This document shows, piece by piece, positions 1 to 8,171 of a DNA stretch of 33,399 nt. The stretch is from Ignavibacteria bacterium. Lineage in GTDB: Bacteria > Bacteroidota > Ignavibacteria > Kapaibacteriales > UBA2268. Both the position numbers and the translations under genes were made by a program. Position 1 is the first letter of the stretch; each line of letters starts with the position of its first letter. The notes beneath the pieces were generated by a model, which ran no database searches, was not told where the DNA came from, and saw only the letters and a program-made list of their open reading frames with translations. Location: contig JAAYJM010000188.1 of the NCBI GenBank assembly GCA_012522895.1, forward strand, positions 1-33,399, read 5' to 3'.

Positions 1-107
1 CCTTCCCAAATCCACTTTGGGAAGGATTTTTTTTTGAAAATTCATTGCTTGGATAATTGCTTAATTTTTATTAATTTAATAAAGATAGTGAAAAATCTTG
101 AAATAAA
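1..107 (+). repeat. Cassette-boundary repeat copy A: hairpin/T-run plus conserved AT-rich leader
   Basis: CCTTCCCAAATCCACTTTGGGAAGGATTTTTTTTTGAAAATTCATTGCTTGGATAATTGCTTAATTTTTATTAATTTAATAAAGAT, nearly identical to 1101-1205. Confidence 0.9.
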
Positions 108-560
108 ATGCGAAAACTAAGGATATATATTGATACTTCTGTTATCGGTGGCTGTTTCGACAAGGAATTTGCTGTGTGGTCAAATATGTTGTTTGATGAG
201 TTTATGGCTGGAAAAAAAATTGCTGTAATATCTGATGTAACAATTGGTGAACTATCAAAAGCTTATGATTTTATTAGAAACAAGATAAAAGAAATTCCTG
301 ATAAATATATTGAGGTAATACATAAGACTAAAGAAATAGAGGAATTATCCCATAGCTACATAAAGAATAATGCAACAAGTAAAAAGTATGGAGATGATGC
401 TTTACATATTGCATCTGCTACTATTGCCAAAGCCGATGTGTTAGTTAGCTGAAACTTTAAACATATAGTTAATCTTAGGCGTATTCAAATTTATAATTCA
501 GTAAATTTAATGAATGGATATTCAATAATTGAAATAAGAAATCCAAGAGAGGTGTTATAA
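108..560 (+). pseudogene. VapC-like PIN-domain toxin interrupted by in-frame TGA
   Basis: MRKLRIYIDTSVIGG PIN start; TGA at 450-452 where the paralogue at 1206 has TGG (SWNFKHIVN); same frame continues NFKHIVNLRRIQIYNSVNLMNGYSIIEIRNPREVL to TAA at 560. Confidence 0.85.
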
Positions 561-562
561 CT

Positions 563-730
563 ATGAAAAAAGAACTTGATTGCGTAGAAATGAAGTTAAA
601 AATACAAGAACAATTATGGAAAGAAGCAGGCGAAACCTTTGAAGGTTTAATTAAATTGCACGATAAATTATTAAAAGAAAGTGAGTTATATCATTTTCTT
701 ATGGAGAGAAAAGAAAAGAAAAGCAGTTAG
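563..730 (+). CDS. Small putative antitoxin downstream of PIN toxin
   Basis: MKKELDCVEMKLKIQEQLWKEAGETFEGLIKLHDKLLKESELYHFLMERKEKKSS; resembles ORF at 1660 (DCVEM..KI..QL..EA) in the same position. Confidence 0.6.
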   Translation: MKKELDCVEMKLKIQEQLWKEAGETFEGLIKLHDKLLKESELYHFLMERKEKKSS

Positions 731-908
731 AAACTGCATAATTTTAAAATAAGTATGTAAGTGCGGCATTGCTTTTTTATTTGTTATCAGTAATCAGTGC
801 CTTAAAAGATTTATCCATTGAAAACACTGAATAAGACACTGATTTACACTGAAATTTTTCAGTGTGTTCTGTGGAAAAATAAATCTGCTTTGAAAGTTCC
901 GATAAGGT

Positions 909-1016
909 ATGCTCGAAGAAGGTTTAGAGATTCCCAAACAAACAATATTTGGTATTGACTACTATCATATTTCTGATAAGTATAATATGGGATTGGAAAG
1001 AATCTCTATACCGTGA
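909..1016 (+). pseudogene. Truncated HicB C-terminal fragment
   Basis: Near-identical at nucleotide level to 28462-28569 (3' end of the intact hicB-like gene); similarity continues into downstream sequence to ~1056. Confidence 0.85.
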
Positions 1017-1100
1017 ATTGAAATCTATTCCATGTAATATTTGGGCGCTTATGTTGGGAAAGAAGAATAGAATAAGAGAATAAAATAATAAGAGAATCTC

Positions 1101-1205
1101 CTTCCCAAATCCACTTTGGGAAGGATTTTTTTTTGAAAATTCATTGCTTGGATAATTGCTTAATTTTTATTAATTTAATAAAGATATTGAAAATCTTGAA
1201 ATAAA
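1101..1205 (+). repeat. Cassette-boundary repeat copy B
   Basis: Same block as 1-107, directly upstream of a second PIN gene. Confidence 0.9.
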
Positions 1206-1670
1206 ATGCGAAAACTAAGGATATATATTGACACTTCTGTTATCGGTGGCTGTTTCGACAAGGAATTTGCTGAATGGTCGAATGTGCTGTTTGATGAGTT
1301 TATGGCTGGGAAAAAAATTGCTGTAATATCTGATCTAACCATATCTGAATTAGAATTAGCCCCTGATAAAGTAAAAAACAAAATTGACGAAATACCTGCA
1401 AGCAACTTAATAAAAATTGATATTAATCAAGAAATAATTTCGCTTGCCAATAAATATATTGAATATAAAGCTGTTAGCAAAAAGTTTATTGACGATGCAA
1501 CTCATATCGCTGCTGCTTCTTTGAATAATGTCAATATTTTAGTTAGCTGGAATTTCAAGCATATTGTAAATTATAATAGAATTAAACTTTACAATTCAAT
1601 TAATATGATGATGGGATACCCATTAATCGAAGTAAGAACACCGAGGGAGGTAATTGATTATGAACACTAA
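1206..1670 (+). CDS. PIN-domain ribonuclease toxin (VapC-like)
   Basis: YIDTSVIGG, conserved acidic positions, DDATHIAAA..NILVSWNFKHIVN. Confidence 0.85.
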   Translation: MRKLRIYIDTSVIGGCFDKEFAEWSNVLFDEFMAGKKIAVISDLTISELELAPDKVKNKIDEIPASNLIKIDINQEIISLANKYIEYKAVSKKFIDDATHIAAASLNNVNILVSWNFKHIVNYNRIKLYNSINMMMGYPLIEVRTPREVIDYEH

Positions 1671-1848
1671 AACTTTTGATTGTGTAGAAATGCAAAGAAA
1701 AATTAGATTTCAACTTGTAGAAGAAGCTGAAATGGACTTACAAAAATTTTTCCAGCTAATTAACAAAAAGAAATCTCAAAGTGAATTATACAGAAGGATA
1801 ACAGAAAAAATTGAAAAGCAAAAAAGCAAATCTGAAGTAGTAAGTTAA
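1660..1848 (+). CDS. Putative antitoxin partner of the PIN toxin
   Basis: Overlaps toxin 3' end; MNTKTFDCVEMQRKIRFQLVEEAEMDLQ resembles ORF 563-730; ATG at 1660 is a likelier start than the track start. Confidence 0.6.
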   Translation: MNTKTFDCVEMQRKIRFQLVEEAEMDLQKFFQLINKKKSQSELYRRITEKIEKQKSKSEVVS

Positions 1849-2022
1849 TGATATTGAAGATTTTGCATTGCTATTTGTTTAATAACTTAATAATTATAAA
1901 ACTCCTTCTTAACGATTTCGAAACAACGCGTCCAAAACAAGTTTCAGTCCGCTTCATCGCCCAGATGAATAGGGAGTATTTGAGTGCTTATGTAAGGAAA
2001 GAAGAATAGAATAAAAGAAGTT

Positions 2023-2110
2023 CCTTCCCAAATCTGCATTGGGAAGGATTTTTTTTGAAAATTCATTGCTTGGATAATCGCTTAATTTTGATTAATTTGA
2101 TAATGAAATA
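2023..2110 (+). repeat. Cassette-boundary repeat copy C
   Basis: CCTTCCCAAATCTGCATTGGGAAGGATTTTTTTTGAAAATTCATTGCTTGGATAATCGCTTAATTTTGATTAATTTGATAA. Confidence 0.9.
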
Positions 2111-2140
2111 GTTGTTGGAGGGAAAAAGCAAAATACTCTA

Positions 2141-2377
2141 ATGCCAACATTACTAAACAAAGGTCCGTATAGGTTTTACTTTTATAGTCATGAAAGCAAT
2201 GAACCTCCACATATTCATATTGACAGAGATTTATTTTCTGCAAAGTTCTGGCTTCAACCAGTTTCGCTTTGTAAAAATATTGGGTTTAGTCCCATAGAAT
2301 TGAATAAAATTTACAAAATAATTCTTGAACATCATAAATATTTCATAGAAAGATGGAATGAATACTTTAACACATAA
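2141..2377 (+). CDS. DUF4160 domain protein
   Basis: GPYRFYFYSHESNEPPHIHIDRD...AKFWL, typical DUF4160 pattern. Confidence 0.85.
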   Translation: MPTLLNKGPYRFYFYSHESNEPPHIHIDRDLFSAKFWLQPVSLCKNIGFSPIELNKIYKIILEHHKYFIERWNEYFNT

Positions 2378-2630
2378 TATAGATATGCGAATAAAAGCAG
2401 TCAATTTCAAAGACGAAATGATTGTTGTTAGTTTAATGGATGGCAGAATAATTTCTGTCCCACTTATTTTTTATCCAAGACTATTCAATGCAACAGCGCA
2501 ACAAAGAAATAACTGGGAAATTTGTGGGGGAGGTTACGGCATTCACTGGGCTGATATTGATGAAGATTTGAGTGCTAAAGGCTTGCTTCTTGGCCAGCCG
2601 GCTCCTGCAAAAGAGTTTGATTATGCATAA
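2358..2630 (+). CDS. DUF2442 domain protein (pairs with DUF4160)
   Basis: V.LMDGRIISVPLIFYPRLFNAT..QRNNWEICGGGYGIHWADIDEDLSAKGLL; overlaps the upstream ORF. Confidence 0.85.
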   Translation: MNTLTHNIDMRIKAVNFKDEMIVVSLMDGRIISVPLIFYPRLFNATAQQRNNWEICGGGYGIHWADIDEDLSAKGLLLGQPAPAKEFDYA

Positions 2631-2648
2631 TTTTTTTGCTGAATCTAA

Positions 2649-3061
2649 ATGGAGAAAAAGAAAGTCTATATTGAAACAAGCGTAATAAGTTATTTAACTG
2701 CAAAACCAAGCAGAGATTTAGTCGTTGCCGGTCATCAAAAAATAACTTATGAAAAATGGGAGATAAAAACGCTGCATTAAAACGATTAGAAGCAGTTAGA
2801 GATTTGCCTGATTTAGGATATAGCCCTAATGTTCAAAATTTAGCTATTAAATATATTGATTTATTTAGAATTCCAGAAAAAGCCAGGTTAGACGCTTTTC
2901 ATTTGGCATACGCAGTTTTATTCAAAATTGACTTTTTATTATCTTGGAATTGTAAGCATATTGCTAATGAATTAGTAAACTTAAAATTAAAGAATTACAA
3001 CATTAACAACTCTTTATATGTCCCATTTTTATGCACAGCACATGAATTATTGGAGGTTTAA
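2649..3061 (+). pseudogene. PIN-domain toxin with internal deletion and frameshift
   Basis: Frame 1 from ATG 2649: MEKKKVYIETSVISYLTAKPSRDLVVAGHQKITYEKWE..., stop at 2780; C-terminal part in another frame (ORF 2756-3061): GDKNAALKRLEAV...DAFHLAYAVLFKIDFLLSWNCKHIAN. Confidence 0.85.
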
Positions 3062-3062
3062 A

Positions 3063-3200
3063 ATACAGAAAGACCCAATCATTGCAGTAGTAAGAAAAAA
3101 CAGGGAAAAACTTTTAGCAAAATTTAATTTTGATTTAAAAAAGTTTTCTGAATATATAATTGAAGCACAAAAAAAGAAAAGAGAAAAGTTATTAATTTAG
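3063..3200 (+). CDS. Putative antitoxin remnant of the PIN module
   Basis: IQKDPIIAVVRKNREKLLAKFNFDLKKFSEYI; expected start position reads ATA; upstream in-frame ATG at 3018 lies inside the toxin. Confidence 0.45.
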   Translation: MQKDPIIAVVRKNREKLLAKFNFDLKKFSEYIIEAQKKKREKLLI

Positions 3201-3358
3201 AAGAAACAAGCAATTGAAATGCTTATTTACTTCTTTTGCGAAGCAGTTTGTCCAAAGCAAGTTTCAGTCCGCTTCATCGCCCAGATGAATAGGGAATATT
3301 TGAGTGCTTATATGAAAAATGAGGAGTAGAATAAGAGAAGAATAGAATAAAAGAATCT

Positions 3359-3445
3359 CCTTCCCAAATCTGCATTGGGAAGGATTTTTTTTGAAAATTC
3401 TTTGCTTGGATAATTGCTTTATTTTTATTAATTTAATATTGATAG
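3359..3445 (+). repeat. Cassette-boundary repeat copy D
   Basis: CCTTCCCAAATCTGCATTGGGAAGGATTTTTTTTGAAAATTCTTTGCTTGGATAATTGCTTTATTTTTATTAATTTAATA. Confidence 0.9.
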
Positions 3446-3468
3446 CAAAATGATAAGAAAGCGAAAAT

Positions 3469-5520
3469 ATGCCTTTAAATGTTAGAATCTGCGGAAATAG
3501 CCAAACTTCTGAATTAGACGATGCACGCGCTTTAAAAGAAATTATTGAAAGAGATATTCCAAATAATATTGAAGGAGAGATTTTAATAGTTCCTAATGCT
3601 ACCTTATTTGGTCAAGAAACAAAGGACGTTGACTTAATTCTTATTGGAAGACTGACTGATTATAGACTACCGTTAAACTCAGCGTCAAAGACAGCAATAC
3701 CCAATGAAAATGAAAATAGGCGAAGAGTTAGGAATATTTATTTCCAAAATTTTTGCTTTGTTATTGAAACTAAGCACCATAGATCTGAAGATGTATTTTT
3801 AAAAGGCATAAATCTATGCGTTAAATATAACAATAGATTAGCTGATGTTACTACTCAAAGTGAAAACCAAAAATACGCTTTAAAGAATTTTTTCTCTTCT
3901 AGAATTGAGAGCATCCCTTACATTTGTAATTTTATTTGGTTAAGAAATGTAAACACAGAGTCTTTACGACAGCTTATTGGCAATAATGATGAAATAATGT
4001 ATAATCATAATTATTTACCTTCAGATTTAAAAATTAAATGGCTATTCCAATTAGCTTGTGTCCAAAAGTTTCCATACACGCCTTACGATTCACAAAGACA
4101 ATGCTTTAAAAATTATTCAGTTTTTAAATCAACATTTGGCAATGAAGCAAACAATGATTTGGATAGTATAGAAGAATTATTCAACCAATTTGAAAGAATC
4201 AAGCAAGGGCAAGGAAATTTGACAAGAAGAAAAATAGAAATAATTACAAGACGTTTGTTAAGAGATCAACAGTATGCGCAAGCAATTGGTGAGAAGTTAC
4301 TAATAATTAGAGGTAGAGCTGGAACAGGCAAAACAATTAGGCTACTTAATATCGCTTGTGATTTAACTTCAAACAATGGCAAGCGATGCCTGATACTTAC
4401 ATATAACAACGCTCTAGTTAGTGATATAAGGAGAACATTTGCCTTAGCTGATATGCCAAATCAAATTGATGGTAAATCAATTAACATATCAACATTGCAC
4501 AAATATTTTAGAAAGCTACTTATAAGTTTTGGTATTGTTCAAAACAATAAACTTGATAATTATTTAGAAAATTACGATTACTATATTAAGGAACTTAATA
4601 AATACATCCAAGAAGGCTTAATTCAAGATAAGGACATTGAAGAATTAATGGTCAAAAGTTACGACGAGGTTGCTTGGGATTATGTTTTGATTGACGAGTC
4701 TCAAGATTGGAACTCAACAGAAAGAGATTTAATATTTAAGATATTTACTCACAGAAGAGTCATAGTTGCCGATGGTCAGGATCAGCTTGTAAGGAGACAA
4801 GAACACTGCGATTGGAAGCAAGGTTTAAACGAAAATGAATACCATCGAAGGCAACCAGAAAAACGAAGCTTAAGACAAAAATCAAATCTTGTAAGGGTTG
4901 TTAGGGCGGTTGCTGATGAAATAGGTGTTGACTGGGATGTTGTGCCACAAGATAAACTTGGTGGAGGTAAAGTAATAGTTACTTTTAACCCTTACAATGC
5001 AGATTTACACAATAGAGAGTATGCTAATTGCACAAAGAGTGATAACACCGCTTATGAAATGTTGTTTCTTGTGCCACCTTCGCTTGTTAGTAGAAATGGC
5101 AACGATCCAAGATCACGATCGTTTCGCAATATAAAAGAATTTAGTGATATGGGAATTAAAATATGGGATGGAACAAATACAGATATTCGAACTGAGTACT
5201 CAATTAACCTTGAGGAGCATAGATTAATACAATATGATTCTTGCAGAGGCTTAGAAGGTTGGTGTGTTATTTGCTTGGATTTTGACGATTTTATTAGATA
5301 TAAAACAGAAACGTTTAAAGAAGAAAACAATTCCAATCAATTAGCACTCGAAACATTTGAAGAGAGAAGGCAAAGATTTGTTAATATATGGTCTTTAATA
5401 CCTTTAACGAGAGCAATAGACACATTGATTATTACATTAAAAGATAGAAATTCGAATACTGCAGAACTTCTACGCCAAGTTTATCAGGATAATCCTGATT
5501 ATATTGAATGGATTGAATAG
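3469..5520 (+). CDS. NERD-type nuclease domain plus superfamily 1 (UvrD/Rep-like) helicase
   Basis: N-terminal DVDLILIG...FCFVIETKHHRSEDV (NERD-like), GRAGTGKT Walker A, YVLIDESQDW Walker B, C-terminal LTRAIDTLIITL. Confidence 0.8.
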   Translation: MPLNVRICGNSQTSELDDARALKEIIERDIPNNIEGEILIVPNATLFGQETKDVDLILIGRLTDYRLPLNSASKTAIPNENENRRRVRNIYFQNFCFVIETKHHRSEDVFLKGINLCVKYNNRLADVTTQSENQKYALKNFFSSRIESIPYICNFIWLRNVNTESLRQLIGNNDEIMYNHNYLPSDLKIKWLFQLACVQKFPYTPYDSQRQCFKNYSVFKSTFGNEANNDLDSIEELFNQFERIKQGQGNLTRRKIEIITRRLLRDQQYAQAIGEKLLIIRGRAGTGKTIRLLNIACDLTSNNGKRCLILTYNNALVSDIRRTFALADMPNQIDGKSINISTLHKYFRKLLISFGIVQNNKLDNYLENYDYYIKELNKYIQEGLIQDKDIEELMVKSYDEVAWDYVLIDESQDWNSTERDLIFKIFTHRRVIVADGQDQLVRRQEHCDWKQGLNENEYHRRQPEKRSLRQKSNLVRVVRAVADEIGVDWDVVPQDKLGGGKVIVTFNPYNADLHNREYANCTKSDNTAYEMLFLVPPSLVSRNGNDPRSRSFRNIKEFSDMGIKIWDGTNTDIRTEYSINLEEHRLIQYDSCRGLEGWCVICLDFDDFIRYKTETFKEENNSNQLALETFEERRQRFVNIWSLIPLTRAIDTLIITLKDRNSNTAELLRQVYQDNPDYIEWIE

Positions 5521-5581
5521 AGCTCTCAAGTAAAATTGCACTTACACGTACTAGCAAGGATAGTTAAATTTTTTTACAAAA

Positions 5582-5632
5582 ACTCATTAGTTGGATAATT
5601 GCTTTATTTTTATTAATTTGATAAAGATTTTA
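5582..5632 (+). repeat. Cassette-boundary repeat copy E (leader part only, hairpin lost)
   Basis: ACTCATTAGTTGGATAATTGCTTTATTTTTATTAATTTGATAAAGATTTT. Confidence 0.75.
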
Positions 5633-5645
5633 AGAATATGCTTAA

Positions 5646-5732
5646 ATGAAAAGAAAATTAAAAATATACTTGGATACTTCTGTAATAAATTTTCTTTTTG
5701 CTGATGACGCTCCAGAAAAAGGGTTGCTTTAA
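5646..5732 (+). pseudogene. N-terminal fragment of a PIN toxin
   Basis: MKRKLKIYLDTSVINFLFADDAPEKGLL*, typical PIN N-terminus that then stops. Confidence 0.75.
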
Positions 5733-5750
5733 ATCCAATGGAGGTTCTTT

Positions 5751-5927
5751 ATGAAAAAAGTTGATAAATCCTTAGAAGAAGTGTGGGAAATGAAAAATCA
5801 ATTATATGATGCTTTTGTTAAAAGTGGATACAATAATTATTCGCTATTCATTGAAAACACTGCGAAAGATACTAGAAAAAGATATAATATTAAATATAGA
5901 GATGAAGAGCAGTTAAAAACAGCATAG
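5751..5927 (+). CDS. Putative small antitoxin
   Basis: 58-aa ORF MKKVDKSLEEVWEMKNQLYDAF..., after GGAGG, in the position of the antitoxins at 563 and 1660. Confidence 0.5.
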   Translation: MKKVDKSLEEVWEMKNQLYDAFVKSGYNNYSLFIENTAKDTRKRYNIKYRDEEQLKTA

Positions 5928-5996
5928 ATTTTAGATTGTTACATCTCTGCTTTCAAATTAATGGAAACAATAGAAAAAAGGGTTTTCTAAGGCAAC

Positions 5997-6065
5997 GTTA
6001 ATGAATTAGGAATCAATGTTGCGACTCCTAAAGAATTTCTTCAATTAATTGGAGTTATAAAGTGA
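5997..6065 (+). pseudogene. C-terminal fragment of a PIN toxin
   Basis: VNELGINVATPKEFLQLIGVIK*; ends in GTGA overlapping the GTG start of the next ORF. Confidence 0.55.
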
Positions 6066-6298
6066 ACGTATTACAAATACCCATAAATGAAAATTTATAT
6101 TCTAAAATAAAAGAGTTCTCTGAAAAAGAAAATATAAGTATTGAATCTTTCGCCAGTTTAGCTATAGAAGAAAAAATTGAATACTATTCAGAAAGCGAAT
6201 ATTTTCTTAAACGCTTTAAAAATAAAACAAAAGATGATTTTCGTAGAGCATTACTAAAAGTCCCATCAGTTGAACCACCTGAATATGATAAATTATAA
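6062..6298 (+). CDS. Putative antitoxin
   Basis: 78-aa acidic ORF coupled by GTGA overlap to a PIN C-terminal relic. Confidence 0.5.
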   Translation: MNVLQIPINENLYSKIKEFSEKENISIESFASLAIEEKIEYYSESEYFLKRFKNKTKDDFRRALLKVPSVEPPEYDKL

Positions 6299-6328
6299 TT
6301 TTATCAAAAGATAATTAGGACAATTTCT

Positions 6329-6395
6329 CCTTCCCAAAACACAGTTTGGGAAGGATTTTTTTTGAAAACTCGTTTTTTGGATAATTACTTAATTC
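6329..6395 (+). repeat. Cassette-boundary repeat copy F (right end of array)
   Basis: CCTTCCCAAAACACAGTTTGGGAAGGATTTTTTTTGAAAACTCGTTTTTTGGATAATTACTTAATT, then sequence changes to the convergent gene's 3' end. Confidence 0.85.
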
Positions 6396-6397
6396 TC

Positions 6398-6808
6398 CTA
6401 CTGCTTTAAATAAATATCTCTGTAAATATAGTGCTGCACTCCATTATCATCAACTTCTACTTCTATCAGTCCTTTTGTTATAAAACTTTCTAAAACTTTT
6501 CTTGTCATTTCAATCGAGAGATTCATTTGCAACGTAGCTTCCGTTAAAGTAAACCGACCTTTGCTGTTCGAAGCAAGTAAAAGCACTCGCCTTTCCATCA
6601 TTGGGCTGTCTCTTATCTCCAATGGCGTTTTTTTTGACTTTTTCATAATACTGCGACCAATGAGTAGCGGGATAATTCCAGCAAAAATTAGCATACCGAA
6701 ACTGTTCCCAGGGTTGCTGCCACTAAACAGGCTAATCACTCCAGAAAAAGATGCAATGCTTCCCCAAACAAAAAGGATTTTCCCGACTATTCTTGTTGTT
6801 CTACTCAT
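6398..6808 (-). CDS. Membrane protein with C-terminal winged-helix-like region
   Basis: Two hydrophobic segments, then RRVLLLASNSKGRFTLTEATLQMNLSIEMTRKVLESFITKGLIEVE. Confidence 0.6.
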   Translation of the reverse strand: MSRTTRIVGKILFVWGSIASFSGVISLFSGSNPGNSFGMLIFAGIIPLLIGRSIMKKSKKTPLEIRDSPMMERRVLLLASNSKGRFTLTEATLQMNLSIEMTRKVLESFITKGLIEVEVDDNGVQHYIYRDIYLKQ

Positions 6809-6894
6809 TATTTTACTTGCTTGTTAAATTTATTTTAATCAATTTTGAAATTACAATATATTAAAATAATTAAAATAAAAAAAATAAAAAAATT

Positions 6895-8136
6895 ATGAAT
6901 TGGCAACTAATTAAGTTTATACAAAAAGGCTTTGCAAAGGCTGGCAAGGATAGTAATTTTTTGAAGTTTATTCGTGCTGTAGCGTTTTTTGGAGTTATGC
7001 TTGGAAGCATGGCACTCGTTTTTTCCTTGTCTATTCTTGAGGGTTATGAAGAAAAATTATATGACAGCGTTGAAAAATTATCTGCTCATATAAAAATTTC
7101 ATCTTTTAAAAATGAAGCAATCCCTTACTCAGAAAAAATAATCCAGCATTTAAAAAACAATTTTCCAGAAATAAGCGATATTGCTTCAATCATAAAAAAA
7201 GAAGCACTGCTCCGCTCAAAAGAAGGAGTTGAAAGCATTGCCATTCAGGCTTACGAGGGATTTGGCAGTTTAAATAAAAATTATGATATTGCGAGTAAAG
7301 TGGTAGATGGAAAAAGCAACTTTTCATACGAAGAAGCTAAAGAAATCATTATCGGGAAAAAACTTGCTAAAAAGCTAAATGCTAAATTAGGCGAAGATAT
7401 TTTAGTATTTACGATTAACGATAACAATGGTGCCGAAGGCAACTTTTCTTTCCCAAGTATAAGTAAATTCAAGCTGATAGGGATTTATGAAACAGGTATG
7501 GCTCAATATGACGATATAAATGTTTATGTTCCATTTAAAGCCGCTCAAAGGCTTACCAAAATGCCAAATGGCTGGGTGCAAGAGTATTCTATTTGGCTTG
7601 AATCAATAAATAATTTAGATGAAATAAGCGGCAAAATGCAAGATTTCCTTGGCTATCCCTTTTTCGTAACAAATCTTTTTCAGAATTTCACTTCTATTTT
7701 TTCTTGGATTGAGCTGCAAAAAAAGCCGATTCCCTTAGTGCTGGGACTGATTACGATTGTAGCAGTTTTTAATATTACAACTATTTTGTTCATTACAATA
7801 GTGGAAAAAACAAATTCAATCGGCATACTGCGTGCTTTGGGAATGAAAAATAAGGACATAGCTTTCGTTTTAATATTCAAAGGGACTTTGCTCGGTTTTT
7901 TAGGAACGCTTTTTGGCTGCGCGCTATCGTTTGTTTTACTGTTTATTCAAAAAGAATTTGGAATTATTTCATTAAACCCAGAAATTTATTATTTTGATAG
8001 AATACCTGTAAGCATATCATTAATTAATTACTTAATAGTGATTTTACTTTCCAGCTTTCTTTCTTTTCTTTCCACTATAATTCCGTCTTTTTCGTCATTT
8101 AAGATTATGCCAATTAAGGCAATAAGGTTCAAATAA
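6895..8136 (+). CDS. ABC transporter permease, FtsX/LolC/LolE-like
   Basis: N-terminal TM, periplasmic domain, C-terminal TMs with TNSIGILRALGMKNKDIAFVLIFKGTLLGFLG. Confidence 0.85.
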   Translation: MNWQLIKFIQKGFAKAGKDSNFLKFIRAVAFFGVMLGSMALVFSLSILEGYEEKLYDSVEKLSAHIKISSFKNEAIPYSEKIIQHLKNNFPEISDIASIIKKEALLRSKEGVESIAIQAYEGFGSLNKNYDIASKVVDGKSNFSYEEAKEIIIGKKLAKKLNAKLGEDILVFTINDNNGAEGNFSFPSISKFKLIGIYETGMAQYDDINVYVPFKAAQRLTKMPNGWVQEYSIWLESINNLDEISGKMQDFLGYPFFVTNLFQNFTSIFSWIELQKKPIPLVLGLITIVAVFNITTILFITIVEKTNSIGILRALGMKNKDIAFVLIFKGTLLGFLGTLFGCALSFVLLFIQKEFGIISLNPEIYYFDRIPVSISLINYLIVILLSSFLSFLSTIIPSFSSFKIMPIKAIRFK

Positions 8137-8171
8137 TTAAAAATATGCTAAATTTTTATAAAAGGTTTATT

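Noticed and set aside
108-560. TGA at a Trp position could mean TGA is reassigned to Trp
   Set aside because: The paralogue uses TGG at the same site and many good genes here end in TGA (for example 12756, 14423, 19369). A nonsense mutation is simpler.
1175-1405. Minus-strand ORF over the PIN gene start
   Set aside because: Antisense to a convincing PIN gene and its promoter block.
1-6395. Classical integron cassette array
   Set aside because: The boundary blocks lack attC core sites as far as I can read, and no tyrosine integrase is present in the window; recorded only as an analogy.
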